A stretch of DNA of 64,000 nt from Puniceicoccaceae bacterium (GCA_028285755.1 JANQOQ010000008.1:381399-445398), one strand, 5' to 3'. Positions 20,033 through 30,015 are shown, counted from the stretch's first letter. Program-made: numbers and translations. The notes: generated by a model from the sequence alone, not told the origin.

Positions 20033-21382
20033 TCACTTAAGAACCTGTAATCTCTTGTTCAACACGGAGCGCATGTCCTCCAGTGCTTTGGAATGCTCTA
20101 CAACCTTGATAAGGTTATCGTGTTCATGAGGGTCCTCCTTAAGATGGTAGAGTTCCTCAGCATTATCTTTGTATCGGATATAGTGATAATCCTGTGTGAT
20201 GATCGAATAGTTGCCTTCATAGCAAACCGAGAATCCGTAAGAATTGGATTTGTTGCTTTCGGGACTGAATAAGGAAGTACCGTCCAATTGGGCAACCGGT
20301 TTGAGATCCGCTAAATCAATGAGCGTAGGGTAAATATCCACAAGCTCGGATACATCTTCTCGTGTATGTGCTTTTGTAATACCTGGCCCGGCAAATATCA
20401 AAGGCACATGCAGGGATCTTTCCCAGAGTGTAACTTTCTTGAAGAGTCCTTTTTCACCCAAATGATAGCCATGGTCCGACCATAACACAATAATCGTATT
20501 TTCCGCATAGGACGATTCCTTGAGTGCATCCAGGACCAAACCTACACAATAATCCACGAAGCTGACCGATGCGTGGTAGGCCTGCACGATATCTCGCCAC
20601 TGGTTGTTTCGAATCGCCCACTCGGTCGTTGGGTAATTGGGGTAATTCGGGTCAATAGGGATCGCTGTCTTTGGTATATCGTTCAGGTCGTTAGGGTCAT
20701 ACGGTGGCAGGTTCTGGTCAGTTAGCTCACTGTGCAAATCAAACCATTCCTGTGGCGCATACCAGGGGACATGCGGACGCAAAAACCCCACCATCAACAT
20801 GAATGGACGGTCATGCTCTTCCGAGAGTCTGTCTATTGCCCACTTTGCACTGCGGTAGTCTGCGGTTTCTTCGTTGCTTTCAGGATGCGCGCCCCAGTCG
20901 GTACTGGTTCCGATCTGATGCCATTTAAACTTTAACCGCGGACCGAACGGTTCGCGCCCGCCGGATTGATCGACAGACCCTTCCGTCACGTGATGGTGCA
21001 TGAGTTTACCAACGGCCATGGTTTTATAACCATGATCCGTAAAGTATTCATGCATCAGTCTGATACCTTTGGAAGCTGCCATATCACTGACCACCTCATC
21101 GCGTATGTGGCCATAGATGCCGTTGTTGGTCGGGTATAAACCACTGAAGACGGAAGCTCTGGACGGTCCACAAAGTGGAAACTGGTTATAGGTTCGGGTA
21201 AATAAGGTTCCCTGGTTTGCTAAGCGATCGATATTCGGGGTAAAGGCATTATCATTGCCCATACACCCTATCCAGTCATTCAGATCATCAATTGAGATCA
21301 TCAGGATATTTGGCTGATTTTCTTTGGCCCAGGCTGTAAGCAAGGAAATGACGAAGAGCAGGCTTAGTTTCAGGACTTTCAT
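20033..21382 (-). CDS. Sulfatase, iduronate-2-sulfatase-like, secreted
   Basis: 449 residues with a signal peptide (about 1-20). Cys71 in L-C-G-P-S-R-A-S is the predicted formylglycine residue. Metal-binding motifs I-S-I-D-D-L-N-D and W-S-D-H-G-Y-H-L-G-E are intact. It shares the Y-N/S-Q-F-P-L-C-G-P-S-R-A-S core with the sulfatase at 14737-16284, so both belong to the same S1 branch and may be paralogues, but the rest differs enough to suggest different sulfate positions. It starts 52 bp after the TonB-receptor gene, so it is probably part of the sigma/FecR/receptor transcription unit. The substrate is inferred to be a sulfated polysaccharide fragment. Confidence 0.92.
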   Translation of the reverse strand: MKVLKLSLLFVISLLTAWAKENQPNILMISIDDLNDWIGCMGNDNAFTPNIDRLANQGTLFTRTYNQFPLCGPSRASVFSGLYPTNNGIYGHIRDEVVSDMAASKGIRLMHEYFTDHGYKTMAVGKLMHHHVTEGSVDQSGGREPFGPRLKFKWHQIGTSTDWGAHPESNEETADYRSAKWAIDRLSEEHDRPFMLMVGFLRPHVPWYAPQEWFDLHSELTDQNLPPYDPNDLNDIPKTAIPIDPNYPNYPTTEWAIRNNQWRDIVQAYHASVSFVDYCVGLVLDALKESSYAENTIIVLWSDHGYHLGEKGLFKKVTLWERSLHVPLIFAGPGITKAHTREDVSELVDIYPTLIDLADLKPVAQLDGTSLFSPESNKSNSYGFSVCYEGNYSIITQDYHYIRYKDNAEELYHLKEDPHEHDNLIKVVEHSKALEDMRSVLNKRLQVLK

Positions 21383-21434
21383 AAATACTAAGGCAGCCTC
21401 CTAGTGAGACTGCCTTTGATAAGGTTAGTTAAGA

Positions 21435-24400
21435 TTAAAAACGGAAGGTGTTGGTGAGATAAAAGGTGCGCGGGTTAGGTATTCTTACCACTGCCACCTG
21501 TCCGTCTGGATTCGTCCTGACCGGGATATCATCACTTTCGCCGATTGCATTGCGGATGTTCAGTTGGATTTTCCAATCCACTTTGCCATCGAACAGTGGG
21601 CGCTCATACCCTATCCAGAGATCCCCGCTGAGCAATCCGTCATCGAAAAACGGTTGATCCACCAGCGGCACGGGTACTCCGGACTCCTCCTCAAGTGCAA
21701 AGACATACCCCGTGGCAGCCTCACTTTCCCAGCGAACAGCACCCCCGACAGAGGTCCCCCGGATTTTGCCTTCCTTAAATTCGTAGTTGGTGACCCCTAC
21801 CACACGCCATTCACGCTGCTCATTGGATACAGTACCATCCAATGCTGCAACCTGGCGAACGGGAGCAAGAAAACTGGTTAACCAACGATCAGATATGGGG
21901 CGTAACTGCCCTTCTCCGGTAGGATCGCTGACGAGTTCGTTCAAACGGCTGGCAAACAAATCGCGATTATACTGCTCCGCAACGGAAGCCATTGTTCCCG
22001 CAGTGTTGCTATTCGTAGTTTCCTGCTTACTTATGTTGAGCAGAATACGCCAGTTGTCTTTCGGATTGGCTACCGCTTCGACTTCAAAACCCTTTGCGAC
22101 ACGATCCCGCGTGGAGCGTAGGTTCTGTATCGGATCCTGCTGACTCCACTCATCCACAATACCGTTGCCGTCAGTATCAGAGAAGACCGGATTCGTTGCC
22201 GCCAGGACCTCTGCCGGGATTATGCCGGTAAGTGCATCAAAGAACTGCTCATAGCTTTGGATCGGGTGGCCCGCGGGATTATCCACCAAAGCCAGCGCAT
22301 TTGAAAAAGGGATTCCCTCATTGAAAGCAGCCAGATAGCTTCCAAAGGATTCGCCGGCGCTGCTGAGCACATTGACTCTCACTCCGGCATCGATGCCTTC
22401 CAATGCAGTTTCAAACCAATTGAACTTTATGGAATATTTCCCCTCATCCAAAGACAGCAGGAAGCCATACTCCTTGGTAGTACCCGTGGGTTGATCAATG
22501 GGCCTACCCAATACATCACTTCTCAGGCCTACCGGATTGAAATTTTCAGACTCCGCATAATGGAACTGAAGATCCGCACCCCAGGGGAGATCCCCCAAAA
22601 GCACTTCAGGATATCTCGCCACGATGCTCCAGGTAACGGTTTCGCCGGATTGATCCAGGAAAGGCTCACTAGCAAGTTGTGTAAAATCAGGATTGTAGCT
22701 GCCATCCTCATTATCTCTACCAAACCCAACTTCAGCTGTTGTGGCCTGGCCAAACGACTCGGTGGAGTCTTCGCGCCAGCCCAAGAGACCTACAATATGC
22801 TCGTCGAACAGATAACTCTGCCAGGCAAATGCCGTTGCATCGATAGTGGTGCGTCCGATACCTTCACTGTTCAGATAGCGTTCGACCTGTACGGGCCCCG
22901 TCATCACTGCCCGGTCCGCAGGAGCGGATTTTCCGGCATCTCCAAAGATCACGTTAAAGCTGTCTCCGGGTTGCGGACGGCGGATGTTGATCTGATTAAT
23001 TCTCACATCGTCAATAGAGTTTAAGCCCAGGAGCGAATCACTGACATAAACTCCGATGTTTACCGGGCGGCGGAAGTGATCAATCGTTGAGCCGGCAACG
23101 ATACTTGCGATATCAATAGAGTTACTGTTCCAGGCCTCCATATGGCGACGCGAAAAAGTATCCCGCGTATGGGAGTTGTAGAGTGCTGTAAAGCGATGCC
23201 TGCCCAGGTGCCTCAAGAAGTTATCATTATCACTGAAATCCAGTTCCCCAAAAGCGGTGATCCGGAAGGTCTCACGATCTGTTTCGTCATATCTGATTTC
23301 GGGTCGTGCCACCCGGGAATAGGCTCTTCCGAGGTTTGGGTTCACCTGCCCATTGGGCAAATACTCTGCAATATCGACGTAGATATCATAGGGACCCGTA
23401 CGGCTTGTACCATTTCCACCTGCAAAAAAGAAGTCACGGGTGGATTCGTAATGCTGTTTATCATAGCTGATCTCGATACCCGCTCGATTATCAAAAAAAC
23501 CTTGTTCGAGGCTGAAGTTGATAGCATCGAATTCACGTTCGGCAATGTCGATACCCCCCGAATAGATATTATTGTGGTAGTCAAACACACGACGGTCCTG
23601 AAGCGTGGGAACGGCAAACCCAATCGCATATGGCTCACCATAGGGACTGTTGGCATGATACCAAACCAGGCGATTTAGGCCAGTGCTGCCAGGCAGTCCC
23701 GCAACACCCGGGGTGCCGGTAAGGCCCGCACTGTCCAAACTGTCTCTGCCTGCATTCCAGGGGATCAGGCCCAGAAACCCTTCCCCGTTATTATTACCGA
23801 TGCCCGGCTGATTATTGCCATATATACCCATTACGTGCCTGAATACTGCAGGGCGTACGGTCGTATTGATAAATCTATCCGAGTTAATTTCAAAAGGATT
23901 GTAGGTTGCCTGATACTCCCATCGGCCCCCATCTGCAGGAGCGATCGCCTGAGGGAATGGGGCACTGCCCGTAAATTGCTCAATATTGGGTGAGATGGGC
24001 TCAAACCAGTTGTGGTAGGCCACTGACGGAGGTATGACCTCCGGCGGGGAACCCTTGGATACACCAGTCTCCCCGTTCACTCTTAAGACCGTCCTGTCCA
24101 GAAAGTTGCTACCTTCATTCTCGAAGATAACCCATTCTGCGGTTCCGTAAAATCGCTCATCCCGATTCCAGGCAGGGTCCTGCTTAAATTCAGTATCGTC
24201 ATAAAGTCCGGCAATACGAATCGTAAAACGATCTTCGATTATACTTCGATTTACATCGAGCTCGGTGCGAAAACTTCCAAAATTATCCAGGCGCACTTTT
24301 ATCTCGGCAAAATCAGAATTCATAATCGCTCGCTTCACGGTATTATTAATCACCCCTCCCGGGCTTCCAATACCAAACAGCAAGGAATTCGGCCCACGGT

Positions 24401-25403
24401 TAATCGTAACGCGCTCCGTATTGTAACTGTCCAAAGGAATATCCGTTAGAAAGAAACTGCGGGTGAGCGCCGCGTTGCCCAAGCCCCGTATCCTCTGATT
24501 GAACTGTGGATTGGTCCTGGCACCGTTCTGGATAAAGCGCCCGTCGTCCACATCTTCAGCGCCCGAAAAGTTACCCATAACTCCACCGACTTCAGCATTG
24601 CCTACATAGGACAGCAGCGTTCCCATACCGGTGGCAGCCGTATCCTCCAGGAATTCGGTCGTTACGACACTGATTGAGGAGCCCAGGTCTTTCAGGTTCG
24701 TTCGGATGCGCGTCCCGGCAAGCGTAGAAGTCGCCTGGTAGCCGACATCTTCTGTAGTCGTTACGATAAAGGGAGACATCTCGAAGATATTCTCCCGGTC
24801 ATCAGCGTCTGACTCCTGACCGTGCGTCGAGCTGGCCAACAGTATGCCGACGATACCCGCAAAAATTGTGCGGAAATTAGAACTTTCTTTCTTCATGGTT
24901 TCAGTGTTTGTACTTTTTTTGGGTTTAACAGGCTCCGATTGAGGAGCTTGAGGATACAAACCTGCATCCGAAACAATGATGGCATAAGTTTTGGACTGCG
25001 AATCCTCGAATAATTCGAGGCCCGTGTTTGCCAGCAACTTTTGAAAAGCATGCTCGACGGTGAATTCTCCCTCTAATGAGGCCGTAATCACGGAGTCCAC
25101 GGTCTGGGGCTGAAACATCAGGTCGATGTCTCCCTGCTTTGCAGCTATTTTCAAGGTTTTGATGGCCTGACCTCCAGGAACGGAGAATTGAAAACTCTCC
25201 TTCGCCTTGAGGGCAAAACTTACTACCAACACTGCCAGACAACTGCCCCAAAGAACCACAGAACGAAAGCTGACCGGAGCCAACTGGGATATCTGTATAA
25301 ATAAGTCGGGGCATGTCTTTGCAGGTTTGTATGTCTGCCTGACTGCACTTTTAAACCAACTCACTAAAAAGTTTTTATTGAAAAAGTGTATGAGTATTTC
25401 CAC
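21435..25403 (-). CDS. TonB-dependent receptor with N-terminal STN domain and internal signal-like segment
   Basis: 1322 residues from a GTG start. A membrane/signal segment lies at about 47-66, followed by an STN domain (about 70-145: F-S-V-P-G-G-Q-A, then A-F-Q-K-L-L-A-N-T-G-L), which in FecA-type receptors contacts FecR. A Lys/Thr linker leads to Met170 (ATG at 24894-24896). From there M-K-K-E-S-S-N-F-R-T-I-F-A-G reads like a second signal peptide ending H-G-Q near residue 197. The plug follows (T-L-A-G-T-R-I-R-T-N; N-R-G-P-N-S-L-L-F-G-I-G-S-P-G-G), then the barrel, ending T-N-T-F-R-F. It is 20 bp after the fecR-like gene. Substrate inferred from neighbours: an oligosaccharide. The join lies beside a run of seven A on the coding strand, so a frameshift or fusion should be considered. 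Confidence 0.9.
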   Translation of the reverse strand: MEILIHFFNKNFLVSWFKSAVRQTYKPAKTCPDLFIQISQLAPVSFRSVVLWGSCLAVLVVSFALKAKESFQFSVPGGQAIKTLKIAAKQGDIDLMFQPQTVDSVITASLEGEFTVEHAFQKLLANTGLELFEDSQSKTYAIIVSDAGLYPQAPQSEPVKPKKSTNTETMKKESSNFRTIFAGIVGILLASSTHGQESDADDRENIFEMSPFIVTTTEDVGYQATSTLAGTRIRTNLKDLGSSISVVTTEFLEDTAATGMGTLLSYVGNAEVGGVMGNFSGAEDVDDGRFIQNGARTNPQFNQRIRGLGNAALTRSFFLTDIPLDSYNTERVTINRGPNSLLFGIGSPGGVINNTVKRAIMNSDFAEIKVRLDNFGSFRTELDVNRSIIEDRFTIRIAGLYDDTEFKQDPAWNRDERFYGTAEWVIFENEGSNFLDRTVLRVNGETGVSKGSPPEVIPPSVAYHNWFEPISPNIEQFTGSAPFPQAIAPADGGRWEYQATYNPFEINSDRFINTTVRPAVFRHVMGIYGNNQPGIGNNNGEGFLGLIPWNAGRDSLDSAGLTGTPGVAGLPGSTGLNRLVWYHANSPYGEPYAIGFAVPTLQDRRVFDYHNNIYSGGIDIAEREFDAINFSLEQGFFDNRAGIEISYDKQHYESTRDFFFAGGNGTSRTGPYDIYVDIAEYLPNGQVNPNLGRAYSRVARPEIRYDETDRETFRITAFGELDFSDNDNFLRHLGRHRFTALYNSHTRDTFSRRHMEAWNSNSIDIASIVAGSTIDHFRRPVNIGVYVSDSLLGLNSIDDVRINQINIRRPQPGDSFNVIFGDAGKSAPADRAVMTGPVQVERYLNSEGIGRTTIDATAFAWQSYLFDEHIVGLLGWREDSTESFGQATTAEVGFGRDNEDGSYNPDFTQLASEPFLDQSGETVTWSIVARYPEVLLGDLPWGADLQFHYAESENFNPVGLRSDVLGRPIDQPTGTTKEYGFLLSLDEGKYSIKFNWFETALEGIDAGVRVNVLSSAGESFGSYLAAFNEGIPFSNALALVDNPAGHPIQSYEQFFDALTGIIPAEVLAATNPVFSDTDGNGIVDEWSQQDPIQNLRSTRDRVAKGFEVEAVANPKDNWRILLNISKQETTNSNTAGTMASVAEQYNRDLFASRLNELVSDPTGEGQLRPISDRWLTSFLAPVRQVAALDGTVSNEQREWRVVGVTNYEFKEGKIRGTSVGGAVRWESEAATGYVFALEEESGVPVPLVDQPFFDDGLLSGDLWIGYERPLFDGKVDWKIQLNIRNAIGESDDIPVRTNPDGQVAVVRIPNPRTFYLTNTFRF

Positions 25404-25423
25404 TCAACCTTGGGTCTCGGATA

Positions 25424-26458
25424 TTATTGCTCATTGGCGGTAAGCCAGATTTCGTCTCCGTTGCGAACGGCATTTATCCCGGCTGTAGCCTCTAGCAAGC
25501 GCACAAAACCTTCCCACTTATTTGATCTAAATGTTGCTACAACCACGAGCGATTCGATGCTCTCATCCTTGATAACCAGTTTGGTTTCATTATACTGATT
25601 GAATGTGTCAACTACCTCACGTAGTTGAGTCGATTCAAATTCCAGAGTGACCGGTTTCCAGGCAATTGCATTGACGATTTCGATTTCATTCAGACGGTCT
25701 ATGACATAGCCGGAGCCATTCTCATGATTCCGACTTAATATCACTTTTTGATTGGCCACTAAATTTTCTACACGCCCACTTCCCAACGATTTGGAAGAAA
25801 CCTCCTTGTTTGCAGTATTGATGCTGAACTGGACTTTGCCCTCGGTCACCATCACTTCGACTTTTTCATTCGAATACTTTATATTAAATTGAGTTCCAAT
25901 TGCCCGAGTGACCGTCTCACCAGCATAGACGATAAATGCTCGATCCGGGTCTTTTGAGACGGTGAAGAATGCCTCACCTGATTTTAACCAGAATTCACGC
26001 AACTCTGCTGAATATCGATAATCCACGACCGATTCCGCATTCAGCTCGATGGTTGAATCATCTTCCAGAACTACATAATCCTCAATAACAGATGATGCGG
26101 TAATCAAACCATTCTGCCGAGCTGAATCAGTTAGGGAATTATTATAGAGCAATGCGATTGATAAACTCAATATGAGTGTGGCTGCTATACCCATACCTGC
26201 CTTGAGATACCAGTTGCTATATCGATGCCTATGGATGGTGTCCTCTTCCAAAAGCTCATCTACAAAATCACTGTCAACCAGCGGTTCCAGGCGATTCCAG
26301 CTTGCCTGATATTTTTGAATCATATCATGGGAGCCTTCATTATTGGTTAACCATTTTTCAAATGCTTCGGCTTCAGAATCACTCAGACCTTCATTTAAGC
26401 GATTGACCCATTCGGCTGCCTTATCAGATAAATCTTTATTTGCTTTGAAACTTTTCAT
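25424..26458 (-). CDS. FecR-type anti-sigma/signal transducer
   Basis: 344 residues from the ATG at 26458; the frame is open 16 codons further, but that region overlaps the sigma gene more and lacks similarity. An N-terminal cytoplasmic domain (DUF4880-like; A-A-E-W-V-N-R-L, then A-F-E-K-W-L) precedes one membrane helix (about 88-107). The periplasmic FecR domain follows (V-V-L-E-D-D-S-T-I-E-L-N-A-E-S and F-F-T-V-S-K-D). A C-terminal STN/DUF4974-like region (V-V-D-T-F-N-Q-Y-N) ends the protein. It would sense receptor occupancy through the STN domain of the adjacent TonB receptor and control the sigma factor. The start overlaps the sigma stop by 23 bp, which suggests coupling. Confidence 0.92.
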   Translation of the reverse strand: MKSFKANKDLSDKAAEWVNRLNEGLSDSEAEAFEKWLTNNEGSHDMIQKYQASWNRLEPLVDSDFVDELLEEDTIHRHRYSNWYLKAGMGIAATLILSLSIALLYNNSLTDSARQNGLITASSVIEDYVVLEDDSTIELNAESVVDYRYSAELREFWLKSGEAFFTVSKDPDRAFIVYAGETVTRAIGTQFNIKYSNEKVEVMVTEGKVQFSINTANKEVSSKSLGSGRVENLVANQKVILSRNHENGSGYVIDRLNEIEIVNAIAWKPVTLEFESTQLREVVDTFNQYNETKLVIKDESIESLVVVATFRSNKWEGFVRLLEATAGINAVRNGDEIWLTANEQ

Positions 26459-27095
26459 TTCTGATTTCTGAATGATTACGATTTGCTCTCTCGAAAAACT
26501 CCTCACACTTTTTTAAACCTATTGTGAGTTGAGCAGATACTGTATGCGTTGAGATCCCCATACGCTTCGCGATATCTGCACTGGGTAAGCCTTTGAATCT
26601 CCGCAGCACAAATATTTTTCTACACTTGGGAGGGAGCTCCATAACCGCCTTTTTGAGTAAGTCCACTTCTTCCTCATAACGAACCCACTCTTGAGAGGTT
26701 TTATGAGTATCTATGGAAACGAATTTACTTTCATCCTCCTCGAGTGATTCCGTTTTAAACTTATTGCCCAACTTGATCACATCTATGGCTACGTTTCTTG
26801 CTGTTGTGAACAAATATGCCCGGGGTGTTTCGATCTTACGAATATCATAGGCCTTCAATACCCGCATGTACGACTCCTGGACTATATCGTCCAAATGATC
26901 CGTCATCCGGAAATTACCATTCAACCACGCCCGTAGAGCTTGTTCGTGCGGCAAAATCTCGGTTTTAAACCATTGGTCTTTATCCGATTGAATCATATCC
27001 TGGGGTAACTGCTCAGCGATATCATCAGAGCATTCTAGCAGGCTATTTATCGATACATTGCCCTTCAAAGTCAATCGGATAGAGATATCACTCAT
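26436..27095 (-). CDS. ECF RNA polymerase sigma factor, FecI-like
   Basis: 219 residues. Region 2 is seen as D-I-V-Q-E-S-Y-M-R-V (about 69-78) and P-R-A-Y-L-F-T-T-A-R-N-V-A-I-D; region 4 as L-P-P-K-C-R-K-I-F-V-L-R-R-F-K-G-L with the helix-turn-helix I-A-K-R-M-G-I-S-T-H-T-V. The N-terminus carries about 33 extra residues before Met34, which is a possible alternative start (26996). It is the first gene of the sigma-FecR-receptor unit and would activate it, and perhaps the nearby hydrolase genes, on a glycan signal. A sigma-70-like promoter is seen about 100 bp upstream. Confidence 0.92.
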   Translation of the reverse strand: MSDISIRLTLKGNVSINSLLECSDDIAEQLPQDMIQSDKDQWFKTEILPHEQALRAWLNGNFRMTDHLDDIVQESYMRVLKAYDIRKIETPRAYLFTTARNVAIDVIKLGNKFKTESLEEDESKFVSIDTHKTSQEWVRYEEEVDLLKKAVMELPPKCRKIFVLRRFKGLPSADIAKRMGISTHTVSAQLTIGLKKCEEFFERANRNHSEIRNEKFQSK

Positions 27096-27197
27096 AAACC
27101 CAATGACTAAGTTTATGAGTCAACTCACTAAAAATTGTATTAACCTGAGTATTTATTGACGGGAATAGCTATTTAGTTTTGTGACTACTAATTTGTT

Positions 27198-27226
27198 GTA
27201 ATATGCCAGAATGCAGTTTCTGCCAA
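27198..27226 (-). promoter_or_regulatory. Predicted sigma-70-type promoter of the ECF sigma operon
   Basis: On the minus strand TTGGCA (27221-27226) and TATTAC (27198-27203) are separated by exactly 17 bp. This is five of six and four of six matches to the consensus. It lies about 100 bp upstream of the sigma gene start, with no gene between. Read by eye only. Confidence 0.4.
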
Positions 27227-27254
27227 ATTTTTTGAGTTACTAATTATTTATGGC

Positions 27255-27330
27255 TGGTGCCCCCGCCGGGACTCGAACCCGGATTAACGGTTTAGGAAAC
27301 CGCGGTTCTATCCTATTGAACTACGGGGAC
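27255..27330 (-). tRNA. tRNA-Arg (CCU)
   Basis: The reverse complement folds as a 76-nt cloverleaf: acceptor GUCCCCG/CGGGGGC with a U-G pair, D arm AGUUCAAUAGGAUAGAAC, anticodon stem CGGUU/AACCG around UCCUAAA region, T arm CCGGGUUCGAGUCCCGG, and an encoded CCA (27255-27257). Anticodon CCU (27294-27296) reads AGG. It separates the minus-strand receptor operon from the plus-strand mannanase operon. tRNA genes are frequent integration sites, but no att repeat or integrase is visible here. Confidence 0.95.
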
Positions 27331-27500
27331 GTTTCTGTAGTGGAGGTGAGCTGGATCACTCATTTAGTACCTATCTCTTCTATGAAGCATTCATGATTCA
27401 GTTGAAAGTTCAATTCGATTCTTGCTCAGTTAATGGGGTTTCCGGATAAGCGAATCATTGGAATGCGAGTTTTTTTTTCATTAGTGCTTATGGGAATTTA

Positions 27501-28709
27501 ATGCGTCGTCTGGATGCAATCCCCATGAATAAATTGAATAGAGTTATCCCGTTTTTAACATGGATTAAGTTCCTGCTGATACTGGCAATTGTCTTTTTTG
27601 TTTGGAACGATGATTTAAGATCTACTCCTATAAGGTTGGTTGATACTGACGCGACTGAGGAGACTCAGCGTCTTTATCGAAATTTGATGGAGCTTTCGCC
27701 TAAGTATACGCTTTTTGGGCATCAGAATACCAATTTATACGGAGTCAATTGGGTGGAGGATGATGATAATTCGGATGTGTATGAAGTGACGGGTGCATTT
27801 CCGGCAGTTTATGGATATGACTTTCTGAGTATTGGGATAGCGGAGTATTTTAAGGCAGAGCGCACAGCCACTTATGATGATTTTATTCGTTATGCCAAGT
27901 GGGCAGCAGAAAAGGGTTCGGTGGTTACCTTTGGCTGGCACCAGCCCAATCCGGTTACGCGTGGAAGTTTTTATGATAAGACTCCCGCACTGCACACATT
28001 ATTGCCGGGCGGCGATAATCATGAAGAGTATAAGGGGCAGCTCGATAAAATTGCTCATTTCTTCAAACAGGTTGCTCCCAGTCCCATTATCTTCCGCCCT
28101 TTTCATGAGCATAATGGAGATTGGTTCTGGTGGGGTAAGGGTTTTTGCACCGAGGAGGATTATAGAGCGCTTTGGCAGTTTATGGTGCGTTACTTACGGG
28201 ATGAGCAGGGGGTGAATAATGTGCTTTATGCGTTTTCTCCGGATCGTAGCCGCATCAACCTGGATCACTTTGAAACGGAATACCTTTATGCGTATCCGGG
28301 GGATGATTACGTGGATATCCTGGGTCTGGATAATTATTGGGATCTTGGGCATGAAGCGAATAAGAGAAGTAAGGCCGAGCGGCTGGAAGACCTAACTCGT
28401 AGCCTGGAATTGTTAAATGCACTCGGGGAGTCCAAGGGAAAGTTAACCGCCTTGACAGAGACGGGGCTTGAAGCCATTCCGGAACCCAAATGGTGGACTG
28501 AAACCCTGCTTGCAGGTATTAATGCGACTGAGCAAAGTCGAAAAATTGCCTATTTGATGGTTTGGCGGAATGCGAATCGTGAGCGTGAAAACATGGAGCA
28601 TTTCTATGCGCCCTACAAAGGGCATTCGAGTGCGGCAGACTTCATTGAATTTAAAAACGACGAAAGCATTTTATTTGAGGATGAGCTTCCGGACTTATAC
28701 TCGAACTAG
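27501..28709 (+). CDS. GH26 endo-beta-mannanase-like hydrolase
   Basis: 402 residues. A hydrophobic N-terminal segment (about 17-34) serves as membrane anchor or signal; the ATG at 27525 (M-N-K-L-N-R) is an alternative start. The GH26 TIM barrel has its acid/base Glu203 in R-P-F-H-E-H-N-G-D-W-F-W-W-G and its nucleophile Glu320 in A-L-T-E-T-G. F-G-H-Q-N-T near 72 and F-G-W-H-Q-P-N near 144 are further family signatures. It lacks extra carbohydrate-binding modules. The GH130 phosphorylase gene follows by 74 bp, matching the pairing seen in mannan-utilisation loci where endo-mannanase products are phosphorolysed (family knowledge). Confidence 0.93.
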   Translation: MRRLDAIPMNKLNRVIPFLTWIKFLLILAIVFFVWNDDLRSTPIRLVDTDATEETQRLYRNLMELSPKYTLFGHQNTNLYGVNWVEDDDNSDVYEVTGAFPAVYGYDFLSIGIAEYFKAERTATYDDFIRYAKWAAEKGSVVTFGWHQPNPVTRGSFYDKTPALHTLLPGGDNHEEYKGQLDKIAHFFKQVAPSPIIFRPFHEHNGDWFWWGKGFCTEEDYRALWQFMVRYLRDEQGVNNVLYAFSPDRSRINLDHFETEYLYAYPGDDYVDILGLDNYWDLGHEANKRSKAERLEDLTRSLELLNALGESKGKLTALTETGLEAIPEPKWWTETLLAGINATEQSRKIAYLMVWRNANRERENMEHFYAPYKGHSSAADFIEFKNDESILFEDELPDLYSN

Positions 28710-28783
28710 GGTATTTTATTTAATTATGCGTCTTCGTTTTATAACCTCTTTGGTTGGGGTTAATCTCAATATTAGTGAAGACG

Positions 28784-29956
28784 ATGAGCAATGAATTTCA
28801 TGAACGCCTGGCAGTATTGCGGTCACAGCATGCTGCCCTAATTAGTAAAACGAACCACGTGGTTCCTCAGACACATGGTTTGTTTGACCGTTATGAAAAT
28901 CCTGTGGTCACTGCCGATCATGTGCCCCTCGAGTGGCGTTTTGATTTTAATCCGGAGACGAACCCCCATTTACTGGAGCGCATAGGTGTGAATGCTGCCT
29001 TTAATGCGGGAGCGATCAAATGGGGCTATAAATACCTGGTGGTCGTTCGAGTTGAGGGTTACGACCGCAAGTCTTTCTTTGCGATAGCCGAGAGTCCCAA
29101 TGGGGTTGATCATTTTAAATTCTGGGAACGCCCGATCACGATGCCGGAAACAGACAATCCGGATATCAACGTCTATGATATGCGCCTCGTGGCTCATGAA
29201 GATGGTTGGATCTACGGTGTTTTCTGTTCCGAGCGGAAAGATCCCGCTGCTCCAGTAGGAGATACCAGCAGTGCAACTGCGGATGCGGGGATTGCCCGTA
29301 CTCGTGATCTGGTAAGCTGGGAGCGCCTTCCGGATTTGAAGACACAGAGCAGTCAGCAGCGCAATGTCGTGCTGCACCCGGATTTTGTAGATGGGAAATA
29401 TGCATTCTACACACGCCCGCAGGATGGGTTCATTGAGACGGGTTCTGGTGGGGGAATTGCATTCGGACTGACGGACGATATACTGAATCCTGAAGTAGCA
29501 AATGAACAGATCATTGATCCCAAAGAATACCATACCATCTATGAGGTGAAAAATGGTCAGGGGCCTGCACCCATTAAAACTGACGAAGGCTGGTTGCACC
29601 TCGCGCATGGCGTACGTAATACGGCGGCAGGATTGCGCTATGTGCTCTATTTATTCGTGACTGATTTACAGGACATTACGAAGGTAATCTACAAACCTGC
29701 AGGATACTTTATCGCGCCTATGGGGGATGAGCGTGTGGGAGATGTCTCAAATGTGGCCTTCAGCAATGGGTGGATCTGCGATGAGGATGGTAAAGTGTTT
29801 ATTTACTATGCCTCAGCGGATACACGCTTGCATGTGGCTACGACCACCCTCGATAAGCTCCTCGACTACGCAAAAAACACACCGGCTGATGGGTTGCGCT
29901 CTGCAAAATCGGTTGAAGCGATCAATGCGCTCATCGATCGAAATCTTTCACTGTAG
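28784..29956 (+). CDS. GH130 mannosyl-glucose phosphorylase-like enzyme
   Basis: 390 residues from the ATG at 28784; the frame extends ten codons upstream (28754), but M-S-N-E-F-H-E-R-L is the usual type of start. A five-bladed beta-propeller of GH130. The catalytic Asp is Asp132 in N-V-Y-D-M-R, and the [19 protein letters not shown] and [16 protein letters not shown] blocks are those of 4-O-beta-D-mannosyl-D-glucose phosphorylases (subfamily 1). The phosphate-pocket motif L-A-H-G-V-R-N is present. No signal peptide, so cytoplasmic. It would turn mannosyl-glucose into mannose-1-phosphate and glucose. Exact subfamily is by recognition of conserved blocks only. Confidence 0.9.
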   Translation: MSNEFHERLAVLRSQHAALISKTNHVVPQTHGLFDRYENPVVTADHVPLEWRFDFNPETNPHLLERIGVNAAFNAGAIKWGYKYLVVVRVEGYDRKSFFAIAESPNGVDHFKFWERPITMPETDNPDINVYDMRLVAHEDGWIYGVFCSERKDPAAPVGDTSSATADAGIARTRDLVSWERLPDLKTQSSQQRNVVLHPDFVDGKYAFYTRPQDGFIETGSGGGIAFGLTDDILNPEVANEQIIDPKEYHTIYEVKNGQGPAPIKTDEGWLHLAHGVRNTAAGLRYVLYLFVTDLQDITKVIYKPAGYFIAPMGDERVGDVSNVAFSNGWICDEDGKVFIYYASADTRLHVATTTLDKLLDYAKNTPADGLRSAKSVEAINALIDRNLSL

Positions 29957-29971
29957 TTAGAATTTCTGAAT

Positions 29972-29988
29972 AGAGGTTTTGCCTCTTT
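29972..29988 (+). terminator. Possible weak terminator after the GH130 gene
   Basis: AGAGG, loop TTTTG, CCTCT forms a 5-bp stem followed by only two more T. It lies 16 bp after the stop of the GH130 gene and 28 bp before the next start. A short stem and short T-run make it doubtful; the next gene may still be read through. Confidence 0.3.
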
Positions 29989-30015
29989 GGGAAGACATCA
30001 TAATATAACCGAATT

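Noticed and set aside
25358-27133. Shared CAACTCACTAAAAA in the receptor gene and upstream of the sigma gene
   Set aside because: A 14-mer of low complexity; one copy is inside coding sequence. Chance pairs of this length are expected in 64 kb.
27255-27330. tRNA-Arg as integration site of a genomic island
   Set aside because: No integrase, no duplicated tRNA 3' end and no abrupt change in gene type were seen, although the tRNA lies inside the glycan region.
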